DNA of 33,476 nt, from assembly GCA_001603275.1 (NCBI GenBank), contig LUYM01000009.1, positions 1 through 33,476 of the forward strand. Direction: 5' to 3'. The notes below the pieces were generated by a model. The model did not search any database, was not told the DNA's origin, and worked only from the letters and a program-made list of their open reading frames with translations. The translations under genes were made by a program, and so were the position numbers. This document shows, in pieces, positions 8,966 through 16,563 of the stretch (positions are counted from its first letter, which is position 1; the number at the start of each line of letters is the position of its first letter). This DNA comes from Actinomycetales bacterium Actino_02. Its GTDB lineage: Bacteria > Actinomycetota > Actinomycetes > Propionibacteriales > Propionibacteriaceae.

Positions 8966-9955
8966 ATGGAGCCGGCTGGAGTCGAGACCAAGCGACGCCT
9001 CGACGGCCGCGAGGTGCTGGCCGATCAGATCTTCCGCCGCACCGCCTTTGCCTCCGGGATCATCACCGTGGGGATCATGCTGGCGGTCGGTGTCTTCCTC
9101 ACCCTGCGGGCCTCCGATGCGCTGCGGGCGACCGGCCTGTCCTTCCTCTCCACCCAGGCCTGGTCGCCGGAGACCGGAACCTTCGGCGTCGCCGCGGTGT
9201 TGTTCGGGACGGTCTCGATCGCGCTGATCGCCTTGGCGGTGAGCCTGCCGCTGTCGCTGGGGACGGCCATGCTGCTGTCGGAGGTGGTCTCCGGACGCGT
9301 CCGCGGAATCCTGGTCTCTCTGGTCGACCTGATGGCCGCGGTGCCGAGCATCGTGTTCGGCCTGTGGGGGGTCTACTTCCTGCAGGCGGCGATCATCCCG
9401 GTCTCGCACTGGATCTCGGTGTGGCTGGGCTGGATCCCGATCTTCGCGGTCACCGATGCGGCCGGTCAGCAGGCCAGCGATGCCAGCGCCTTCACCTCCT
9501 CGGCGTTCATCGCCGGCATCGTCGTCGGGTTCATGGTCGTCCCCACCCAGACCTCGATCATGCGCGAGGCCTTCACCCGGGCACCGATCGGCGAGCGCGA
9601 GGGCGCCTACGCCCTGGGCGCGACCCGCTGGGGAATGATCCGCTCGGTGGTGCTGCCGTTCGGCAAGGGCGGCATCATCGGCGGCACCATGCTCGGCCTG
9701 GGCCGGGCACTGGGTGAGACCATCGCCGTCTACATGATCATTTCGCCGATCTTCACCATCAACTGGCAGGTGCTGAAGACCGGCACCAACTCGGTGTCGG
9801 CGCTGATCGCGCTGCGCTACGGCGAGGCCAGCGAGTTCGGGCTGTCTGCGCTGATGGCGGCCGGCCTGGTGCTGTTCCTGCTCACCTTGGTGATCAACTT
9901 CACGGCGTCCTCGGTGGTGGCCCGGTCGCGGTCGGGGGCGCAGAGCGATGGCTGA
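8966..9955 (+). CDS. pstC: Phosphate ABC transporter permease PstC
   Basis: PstC is one of the two membrane subunits of the high-affinity phosphate importer and pairs with PstA and the ATPase PstB. With the start at 8966 it has 329 residues and about six helices. The ABC-permease EAA loop is clear: EREGAYALGATRWGMIRSVV, followed by LPFGKGGIIGG. The PstC-type helix pattern SLPLSLGTAMLLSEVV and the ending GLGRALGETIAVYMII are also conserved. The start is uncertain. ATG 8966 lacks a strong ribosome-binding site, and a GTG at 8861 preceded by GGGGGA would add 35 residues; the region upstream of the first helix is poorly conserved in this family. The stop overlaps pstA by 8 bases. Confidence 0.93.
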   Translation: MEPAGVETKRRLDGREVLADQIFRRTAFASGIITVGIMLAVGVFLTLRASDALRATGLSFLSTQAWSPETGTFGVAAVLFGTVSIALIALAVSLPLSLGTAMLLSEVVSGRVRGILVSLVDLMAAVPSIVFGLWGVYFLQAAIIPVSHWISVWLGWIPIFAVTDAAGQQASDASAFTSSAFIAGIVVGFMVVPTQTSIMREAFTRAPIGEREGAYALGATRWGMIRSVVLPFGKGGIIGGTMLGLGRALGETIAVYMIISPIFTINWQVLKTGTNSVSALIALRYGEASEFGLSALMAAGLVLFLLTLVINFTASSVVARSRSGAQSDG

Positions 9956-11189
9956 CATCTACCGCACCGAGGTGCTGCCGAGCGTCCGCACCACCCTGCC
10001 CGGCACCAAGACCGAGGACGACGGGCCGCGCCGTCAGGTGCACGGCTTCACCGCGGCCCAGCGTTACGACGTATTCGGTGCGGCGGCTGCCGGGGTGGCC
10101 CTGGCCACCTTGCTGTTCGGCTGGTTCGCCCCGCTGAGCGGAGCGATCGGCTGGACCGTGGTGGCGTTCCTGGCCTTCCTTGGGCTGTACATGCTGCTGA
10201 TCTGGCTGCACTCGGACTTCGAAGAGGTCAAGGATCGCCTGATCACCACGCTGTTCGGGGCAGCCGGGACGCTGCTGTTCACGGTGCTGGTGTTCATCGT
10301 GATCTACACGCTGGGCCGCGGAACCGAAGCGCTCGGCCACCTGAACCTGTTCACCCAGACCATGAAGGACGCCGGCCCGCTGGACGGGCTGGACGTCGGC
10401 GGCATCCTGCACGCCATCGTCGGAACCCTGATTCAGATCTCGATCGCGCTGGCCATCACCATCCCGCTCGGGATCGGCACGGCGGTCTTCCTCAACGAGG
10501 TCGGCGGCAGGTTCGCCCGCTTCGTCCGAACGATCTCGGACGCCATGACCGCACTTCCCTCGATCGTGGCCGGCCTGTTCGTGTACGCGGCGGTCATTCA
10601 AGCCATCACCCACGAGCGCTCCGGGCTGGCCGCTGGCATTGCCATCACCGTGATGATGCTGCCGATCGTGATCCGCTCGGCCGACGTCGTGCTGCGGCTG
10701 GTGCCGCAGAACCTGCGCGAGGCGTCCTATGCGCTGGGGTCGTCGCGCTGGCAGACGGTCTGGCAGGTGGTGCTGCCGACGGCGCGCTCCGGCCTGGTCA
10801 CCTCGGTGATCCTGGGGACTGCGCGCGGTATCGGCGAAACCAGCCCCGTCCTGCTCACCTCGGGAATCACGGCCGCCATGAACGTCAACCCGCTGGCCGG
10901 CCCGATGATCTCGCTGCCGCTGCAGGTGTTCGACTTCGTCCGCTCGCCCGAGCCGACCATGGTGGCCCGCGGCTTCGGTACCGCCGCCGTGCTGCTGCTG
11001 CTGGTCCTCGTCTTGTTCCTGCTGGCCCGGGGCTTGGGCGGACGCGCCCCCGGCGAGCTTTCCGATCGTCAACAACTGGCCGCGCGCGCCGCCTCGCTGC
11101 GTGACCTGAAGCGGTTCGAGGCCCGTCGTCCGCTGGTCGCCCCGGTGGTCGCGGCCCGCGTCGGTGTGCGCAGTGAGGAGCAGTCATGA
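9948..11189 (+). CDS. pstA: Phosphate ABC transporter permease PstA (extended)
   Basis: This is the second membrane subunit of the phosphate importer. At 413 residues it is about 100 longer than typical PstA. The extra length is an N-terminal region with two additional hydrophobic segments (about 44-60 and 67-88) and a basic C-terminal tail after the last helix. The core is canonical: the GIGTAVFLNEVG helix, DAMTALPSIVAGLFVY, and the EAA loop REASYALGSSRWQTVWQVVL followed by GIGETSPVLLTSG. It overlaps pstC by 8 bases and pstS by 4 (ATGA), so the first three pst genes are tightly coupled. Confidence 0.95.
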   Translation: MADIYRTEVLPSVRTTLPGTKTEDDGPRRQVHGFTAAQRYDVFGAAAAGVALATLLFGWFAPLSGAIGWTVVAFLAFLGLYMLLIWLHSDFEEVKDRLITTLFGAAGTLLFTVLVFIVIYTLGRGTEALGHLNLFTQTMKDAGPLDGLDVGGILHAIVGTLIQISIALAITIPLGIGTAVFLNEVGGRFARFVRTISDAMTALPSIVAGLFVYAAVIQAITHERSGLAAGIAITVMMLPIVIRSADVVLRLVPQNLREASYALGSSRWQTVWQVVLPTARSGLVTSVILGTARGIGETSPVLLTSGITAAMNVNPLAGPMISLPLQVFDFVRSPEPTMVARGFGTAAVLLLLVLVLFLLARGLGGRAPGELSDRQQLAARAASLRDLKRFEARRPLVAPVVAARVGVRSEEQS

Positions 11190-12796
11190 GGTCGTCCCAG
11201 AGCAATCAGCATGCCGTCCGTCCGGGCTGGCGGCGGCTGGTCCGGCTGTCGGCGGCGCTGATCGCGCTCGGCCTAGCGCTGCCCTGGTCGGCCAGTCAGG
11301 CCGTGGCGGCCAGCTACTACCCGATCACCGGTTCGGGCTCGACCTGGTCACAGAATGCGCTAGATCAGTGGCGGGCCAATGTGGCCAAGAACTACGCCAT
11401 GACCATCAACTACTCCGGGATCGGCTCAACCTCCGGCCGTCGGGACTTCATCGACGGCACCGTCGACTTCGCCATCTCGGAGATCCCGTTCCAGGCCAAG
11501 CCGGAGGACGGTTCGGCGCCGGAGAAGCCGACTCACGACTACGCCTACATGCCGATCGTGGCCGGTGGCACCAGCTTCATGTACAACCTGAAGATCGGCG
11601 GCAAGCGGGTCACCAACCTGCGGCTGTCCGGCGACACCGTGGCCAAGATCTTCACCGGCGCCATCACCAAGTGGAACGACGCGGCCATCCAGGCCGACAA
11701 CCCGGGCCTGGCCATGCCGGCCAAGACGATCGTCCCGGTGATCCGCTCCGACGGCTCCGGAACTTCGGCCCAGTTCACCTTGTGGATGAGCAAGCAGTAC
11801 CCCTCGATCTGGAAGACCGGGATGACCTCCCAGTTCCCGAGCTTCGGCAACTCGAAGGCACAGAAGGGTTCCGACGGCGTGGCCGGCTATGTCTCGCAGA
11901 ACTACGGCGAGGGCGCCATCACCTACGTGGAGTACTCCTACGCCAAGAAGGCCGGCTTCCCGGTGGTGAAGCTGCTGAACAAGTCCGGCTACTACGTGGA
12001 GCCGACCGCTTCCTCGGTGGCGGTGGCCCTGATGCAGGCCAAAATCAACACCGACAAGTCGTCCGACAACTACCTCACCCAGATCCTGGACGGGGTCTAC
12101 AACGCCACCGACAAGCGGGCCTACCCGCTGTCGAGCTACTCCTACGCCATCGTGCCGACCGAGGTGGCCGGCATCTTCAACACCAACAAGGGCAACACGC
12201 TGGCCGCCTTCATGCGCTACGTGCTCTGCGAGGGTCAGCAGCAGGCCGGCACGCTGGGCTACTCGCCGCTGCCGATGAACTTGGTGATGGCCGGCTCGGA
12301 TCAGATCAAGCTGATCCCCGGCTCCGGCGGTAAGGGTGTGGATACCGGCAAGTGCAACAACCCGACCTTCAAGGCCGGGGATTCGCCCTCGAAGAACCAG
12401 CTGGCCCTGACGGCGCCCTACCCGGCCGACTGCGACAAGAAGGGGCCGACCCAGTGCACCATCGGTACCGGCGGCGCGAGTGCGTCCACCCCGACCTCGG
12501 GGCAGTCCGGGAACCCGAGCGCCAACCCGACCACGGGTGCGGGCACCGGCACGGGGACCGGGACCGGAACGGGGACGGGCTCGTCAGGCGGGGACGTCCC
12601 GACCTATGACGAGAACGGCAACCTGGTCAGCGGTGGCAGCGGGGACGGTGCGGTTTCCAAGCCGTTCACCCTTCCCGATCAGGGGATGGGGGCTTCACAA
12701 GGCCTGATGCTGGGAGCCGCACTGTTCCTGGTGGCTGCCGTGATCGTCCCGCCATTGGTCGGTCAGTGGCTCAAGACCGGGGGCCAGGGTGTCTAG
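11186..12796 (+). CDS. pstS: Phosphate-binding protein PstS, C-terminally membrane anchored
   Basis: This extracellular phosphate receptor delivers substrate to PstC/PstA. It has 536 residues, against about 370 for common PstS. A signal peptide (about 1-42, AVA-AS cleavage pattern) has no lipobox cysteine, so it is not a lipoprotein. The PBP fold follows, with phosphate-contact loops GSGST (49-53), GIGSTSGRRDF and DGSGTSAQF. After about residue 425 comes a Ser/Thr/Gly-rich linker containing a run of Gly-Thr dipeptides, then LPDQG, a hydrophobic helix (about 508-527) and a short tail. This looks like a membrane tether or a degenerate cell-wall sorting signal. The start overlaps pstA (ATGA) and the end overlaps the next gene by 8 bases. 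Confidence 0.95.
   Translation: MRSSQSNQHAVRPGWRRLVRLSAALIALGLALPWSASQAVAASYYPITGSGSTWSQNALDQWRANVAKNYAMTINYSGIGSTSGRRDFIDGTVDFAISEIPFQAKPEDGSAPEKPTHDYAYMPIVAGGTSFMYNLKIGGKRVTNLRLSGDTVAKIFTGAITKWNDAAIQADNPGLAMPAKTIVPVIRSDGSGTSAQFTLWMSKQYPSIWKTGMTSQFPSFGNSKAQKGSDGVAGYVSQNYGEGAITYVEYSYAKKAGFPVVKLLNKSGYYVEPTASSVAVALMQAKINTDKSSDNYLTQILDGVYNATDKRAYPLSSYSYAIVPTEVAGIFNTNKGNTLAAFMRYVLCEGQQQAGTLGYSPLPMNLVMAGSDQIKLIPGSGGKGVDTGKCNNPTFKAGDSPSKNQLALTAPYPADCDKKGPTQCTIGTGGASASTPTSGQSGNPSANPTTGAGTGTGTGTGTGTGSSGGDVPTYDENGNLVSGGSGDGAVSKPFTLPDQGMGASQGLMLGAALFLVAAVIVPPLVGQWLKTGGQGV
12541..12582 (+). repeat. Gly-Thr coding microrepeat in the PstS linker
   Basis: A run of GGNAC(C/G)-type hexamers encodes alternating Gly and Thr just before the C-terminal helix of PstS. 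It makes a flexible spacer and is a likely site of length variation by slippage. Confidence 0.6.
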
Positions 12797-15047
12797 TCGC
12801 ACGATGCGCCGTCCGCTGGCTGCGGCCCTGCTGATCCTGATCATGCTGAGTCTGTCCGGGACGCCGCTGGCCGCCACCTCGGCCCGTGCCGACAGCGGTA
12901 CGGGGTCAGCCGTGACCGTCCGCGCCGCCGACTACGACCCGGACGTCGCCGACTCGCCCTTCCCGAACCTGGCCGTCACCGTCTCCCAGACCAAGGATCT
13001 GATCCAGCAGGGCATCACGGTGAGCTGGACCGGCGGCAAGCAGTCGACGGTTCCGAGCACTCAGACCGGCGGGGAGAACTTCCTGCAGATCATGCAGTGC
13101 TGGGGCGACGAGCCCGGCAGCAACGGCACCCGTCCGGACCGGACGACCTGTCAGTATGGCGGGCTGAATGTCCCCGGCGACTCACGCTGGTCTACCCGGA
13201 CTCCAGAGACCCAGATCCCCCCGCAGGACACCGATATCACCGCTATCGGCGAGGACTACTTCCACCCGACGGTCACGGCGGTGCCGTTTCGATCGGCAAC
13301 CGGAGTGACCTTGGCCAGTGTCGCCGGCGGGGCCCGGGTGCCCGATGCGCCGGACCTCAACAGCAATGAGTTCTTTACTCGCTACACCACCAATGAGGTC
13401 TCCTGGGCAGGTTCAGATGCCGACGGTAAGGGTTCGGTGTCCTTCGAGCTCCAAACTGCGCAGGACTCACCGGGACTCGGCTGTGGCGCTGCGGTCACCG
13501 GTGCCGACGGCGCTGTGTCGGGTGCCTCCTGCTGGCTGGTGATCGTTCCTCGCGGCGATGCGGATGCATCGTTGACCAGCATCACGAAGTCGGGGTTGTT
13601 CTGGGAGACCTGGAAGCACCATCTGGCTGTTCGGCTCAGCTTCCAGCCTGAGGGAGTGCGCTGTGCGATCGGTGCCGCCGAGCGTCAACTCTCCGGCAGC
13701 GAGCTGATGCTCGGCGCAGTGGGCCAGTGGCAACCGACGCTCTGCGGGCGGTCCGGTGGAGCTGTCTACTCGCTGCTCACCGGCCCGGAGTCCGACGCCG
13801 CGCTGGCCGCCAACGGAACCGATCCGGCCCCGTTGGCCCTCACTTCCCAGGCGCTGGCCACGGATGGCGGGTCGGACTCGCTCGCCTATGCCCCGATCGC
13901 CGTCACCGGCGTTTCTGTTGCTTTCGCGATTGATCGCAAGGCGCGAGTGATCGGCGCGCCGGTGCCCGCAGAGGTGGCCGCTAAGGAGCGTCAGGCCTTC
14001 AGCAGCATGAAGCTGACTCCCCGACTGCTTGCCAAGCTGCTGACCGGCTCCTACACCGATGCTCTGCCACTCGGCGCGAATCTGTCGCACATCTCGAAGA
14101 TTCGCAACATCACCCAGGACCCCGATTTCCTGGCGATCAACGACCCGGAGTGGGCGTCGATGAACATCACTGGCCCCGGCGTTGGTGACCTGCTGGTGCC
14201 GCTGGGCCGCTCTGATGCCGCTGTCGCCGTCTGGAAGTACATCCTCGCCGACCCGGACGCGGCAGCCTTCCTCGCTGGCAAGCCTGACCCGTGGGGAATG
14301 AAGGTAAACCCCTACTACTCGACAAATGCCAAGGTCAATCCGACCAAGGCCGCCCTCGGGCTGCCCGCTCAGGACTTCCCCAAGGCCGATCCGGTGGAGT
14401 TCAAGGGCACGGCGAACTATGACTATGCCGACTCCATCAATCTGGTCACCTGGCGCCCGTACACCTCCGGTCTGCAGATGGGTGCCTACCGGGTGCTCAC
14501 CGGAGACCCCCAAGCGCTCGGAGGTTGGGATCCCAACTCGCAGCCGCCGAAGTACGGCAAGGGCAGCCGAGCGCTGGTCGGACTGCAGGCGGTGATCGGA
14601 CTCACTGACACCGCCTCCGCCGAGCAGTATCAGGTGGTGCAGGCCTCGCTGCGGAATCCCGCAGGCAGGTACGTCCTGCCCAGCGCCAGTTCGCTCTCCG
14701 CAGCGGCCTCGGCAATGGTCAAGGACAAGAAGCAGCCGCAGGTCGTCGGCTTCGACCCGACCTCCACTGCGGCCAAGAAGGCAGCTGCCGCCTACCCGCT
14801 CACCATGCCGGTATACGCGGCAGTCAACCCGGCCATGAAGGATGCCGCCGTACGTGCGGACTACGCGAACTTCATCACCTTCGCAGCAGGAAGCGGACAG
14901 CAGCCCGGCACCGGCGACGGCCAGCTTCCTGCTGGTTACACGCCGCTTCCCGACTCGTGGCGAGCGCAGGCGCGAGAGCGGCGGGTTCCCGCCGGAGCCG
15001 ACTCCGAACCCCACGACGGCGATTCCGACGTCTGCGGCTACCGGTAA
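12789..15047 (+). CDS. Large PstS-like substrate-binding protein (reading frame breaks near the 3' end)
   Basis: This frame encodes 752 residues from a GTG that overlaps pstS by 8 bases. A signal peptide (about 1-35) is followed by a unique domain of about 300 residues with conserved-looking cysteines (MQCWGDE, TTCQYGG, GLGCG, GASCW). A PBP-type segment follows (YAPIAVTGVSVAFAID and KLTPRLLAKLLTGSY, the PstS hinge patterns). The last 24 residues after WRAQAR look non-natural. From 14974 a +1 frame continues as a proline/threonine-rich linker and a membrane anchor, so the native protein is probably about 820 residues. It is likely an auxiliary phosphate receptor tethered to the membrane. It could equally bind another oxyanion or play a structural role. 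Confidence 0.8.
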   Translation: MSSRTMRRPLAAALLILIMLSLSGTPLAATSARADSGTGSAVTVRAADYDPDVADSPFPNLAVTVSQTKDLIQQGITVSWTGGKQSTVPSTQTGGENFLQIMQCWGDEPGSNGTRPDRTTCQYGGLNVPGDSRWSTRTPETQIPPQDTDITAIGEDYFHPTVTAVPFRSATGVTLASVAGGARVPDAPDLNSNEFFTRYTTNEVSWAGSDADGKGSVSFELQTAQDSPGLGCGAAVTGADGAVSGASCWLVIVPRGDADASLTSITKSGLFWETWKHHLAVRLSFQPEGVRCAIGAAERQLSGSELMLGAVGQWQPTLCGRSGGAVYSLLTGPESDAALAANGTDPAPLALTSQALATDGGSDSLAYAPIAVTGVSVAFAIDRKARVIGAPVPAEVAAKERQAFSSMKLTPRLLAKLLTGSYTDALPLGANLSHISKIRNITQDPDFLAINDPEWASMNITGPGVGDLLVPLGRSDAAVAVWKYILADPDAAAFLAGKPDPWGMKVNPYYSTNAKVNPTKAALGLPAQDFPKADPVEFKGTANYDYADSINLVTWRPYTSGLQMGAYRVLTGDPQALGGWDPNSQPPKYGKGSRALVGLQAVIGLTDTASAEQYQVVQASLRNPAGRYVLPSASSLSAAASAMVKDKKQPQVVGFDPTSTAAKKAAAAYPLTMPVYAAVNPAMKDAAVRADYANFITFAAGSGQQPGTGDGQLPAGYTPLPDSWRAQARERRVPAGADSEPHDGDSDVCGYR

Positions 15048-15252
15048 CCCGGTGCCCACCGTGGCCGACACCACCGCGGCCAGTGACCCGACAGCGACTG
15101 GAAACGAAGCCGGCCAGCTGGCCGGGCCGACCACGCCCGCCGACCCAAATCTCGGCGCTGCGGCCACGGTGGTTCCGGCGACAGCAGCGGTGGGTATGGC
15201 GGCCGTCCTCGGGGTTCCCTTCATGTCCCGCTTCCGGCGGAGACGACTATGA
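14974..15252 (+). pseudogene. Out-of-frame C-terminal anchor of the large PstS-like gene
   Basis: Read one base ahead of the upstream gene, this segment encodes 92 residues: a Pro/Thr-rich linker beginning ESGGFPPEPTP, then a hydrophobic helix (about VVPATAAVGMAAVLGVPF) and a basic tail SRFRRRRL. Its codons keep the G/C third-position bias of real genes here. The design (linker, helix, basic tail) is what the truncated upstream product lacks and what PstS has. This indicates a 1-base insertion (real or from sequencing) or +1 programmed frameshifting somewhere in 14960-14980. Confidence 0.7.
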
Positions 15253-15277
15253 CGGCCACTGCCGTCACCACAGACAA

Positions 15278-15314
15278 CCGGGCGGGGGCCGCCTTGGAAA
15301 ACGCCCCCGCCCGG
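15278..15314 (+). terminator. Hairpin between the second and third PstS-like genes
   Basis: A perfect 12-bp GC-only stem, CCGGGCGGGGGC with GCCCCCGCCCGG, encloses a 13-base loop. It lies 50 bases before the next start codon. It could be a terminator or attenuator, or an mRNA processing or stability element that makes expression of the downstream secreted proteins different from that of the transporter genes. Confidence 0.65.
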
Positions 15315-15364
15315 AGGGTCGCCGCGTCCGCGGACGACCAGGTACTGCAAGGAAAGGATCTCAC

Positions 15365-16528
15365 ATGAAGATCAAGAGGCCTCTGGTCCTCGGTGTGGCT
15401 GCAGGAATCATCCTGTCGACCGTCGCCGTGGTGACCCCGGCTTTCGCTGACCCGGTCTCCAACAGCTACGCAATCGTTGGCTCGGATACCCTTCAGTCCG
15501 CCGTTGACGCTCTGACCAATGGGACTGACGCCACCGGCGCGCGGGTTCGCATCCTGGCCGGCAGCGCGAGCATCGGCAACTTCGACGCTTTCGCTCCCGG
15601 CTACAACGTGGCCGGCGGCACCATTCAGACCAAGCCGGCCGGGAACGCCTTTGCCCGTCCGAGCGGCTCCGGGGCTGGCGTGGACGCGCTGGTCGCCTCC
15701 ATCAACAACACCACCTACGGCGCGAATGGCGTCGCGGCGGTGAACGTCGGCGGCCTGGTCGACATCGCTCGGTCCTCCGCCCCGCCGGCGAGCCCGAAGG
15801 CCAACGGAATCCTCGCCTGGGTGCCGTTCGGCCGAGACGCTGTTGCCTACGCCTATGTGGGCGGTAGTGAGGCTGACGCCACCAACGTGGCCAACCTCTC
15901 GGCTTCTCAGCTCAACGCCATCTACGGCGCGAGCTCTGACCAGGTCATCAACGGGACCACCATCAAGGCCTACCTGCCGCAGAGTGGCTCTGGCACGCGC
16001 AAGTTCTTCCTCGGTGCGATCGGTATCTCCAACAACACCGCTGGCACCGCCGTCTACACCAACAGCAACACCTTGGCCGAGAACGATGCGACAGTGTTCC
16101 CCACATCGATCCCGAGTGGCACTGCCTACATCGTGCCGTTCTCCGCGGCGAACTGGGTTTCCCAGAAGAACGGCGTGGCTCCGAACACCATTCCGGCCTC
16201 GGGTGCGGTTCGGCTTGGCACGCCGCTCAAGGACGGATCGGACAACCCGATTCCGGCCGTGACCGGAACCAGCCCGCTGGCTCCGAACCCGACCTACTAC
16301 TCCAACTCGACCTTCGGCCGGGACACCTACCTGGTGGTTGAGGCTGCGCGGATCGACTCGACCAATACCGCCAAGTACGACGCCACGCTGGCCAAGCTGC
16401 TCGACCCGAGCCGCCCGTCCAGCCTGGTCAACATGAGCACCTCGGCATCCTCGGCCGGTGGAGTGAAGCGTGTTTACGGCTTCCTCACTGTGTCCGACAC
16501 CACGGTGCTGCGTTCGGACACCAAGTGA
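15365..16528 (+). CDS. Secreted PstS-like (PBP-fold) protein
   Basis: This 387-residue protein starts at an ATG preceded by the ribosome-binding sequence GGAAAGGA. A signal peptide (about 1-29, ending AFA-DP) lacks a lipobox, and no C-terminal helix is present, so it should be released or held by other proteins. The PBP-like pattern is visible: IVGSDTLQSAVDALTNG near the N-terminus, RPSGSGAGVDAL, then VPFGRDAVAYAYVGG and LPQSGSGTRKFFLGAIG, equivalent to phosphate-contact loops of PstS. The second Ser-Gly-Ser-Gly-Thr loop is well kept, so oxyanion binding is plausible. It sits between the anchored binding protein and the WxL-domain gene, 35 bases upstream of the latter. Confidence 0.82.
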   Translation: MKIKRPLVLGVAAGIILSTVAVVTPAFADPVSNSYAIVGSDTLQSAVDALTNGTDATGARVRILAGSASIGNFDAFAPGYNVAGGTIQTKPAGNAFARPSGSGAGVDALVASINNTTYGANGVAAVNVGGLVDIARSSAPPASPKANGILAWVPFGRDAVAYAYVGGSEADATNVANLSASQLNAIYGASSDQVINGTTIKAYLPQSGSGTRKFFLGAIGISNNTAGTAVYTNSNTLAENDATVFPTSIPSGTAYIVPFSAANWVSQKNGVAPNTIPASGAVRLGTPLKDGSDNPIPAVTGTSPLAPNPTYYSNSTFGRDTYLVVEAARIDSTNTAKYDATLAKLLDPSRPSSLVNMSTSASSAGGVKRVYGFLTVSDTTVLRSDTK

Positions 16529-16563
16529 TCCCGGCCCATCACGACTCTTCGAAAGGTACGACT

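Noticed and set aside
12640-12796. Classical LPxTG sorting signal on PstS
   Set aside because: LPDQG plus a helix only partly fits, the tail lacks the usual Arg/Lys cluster, and the only sortase-like protein here has no catalytic residues. I kept it as a membrane tether.
13467-15350. Long minus-strand open frame opposite the large PstS-like gene
   Set aside because: It is antisense to a clear signal-peptide protein, is Gly/Arg-rich, and has no recognised motif. Long antisense frames are expected at this GC content.
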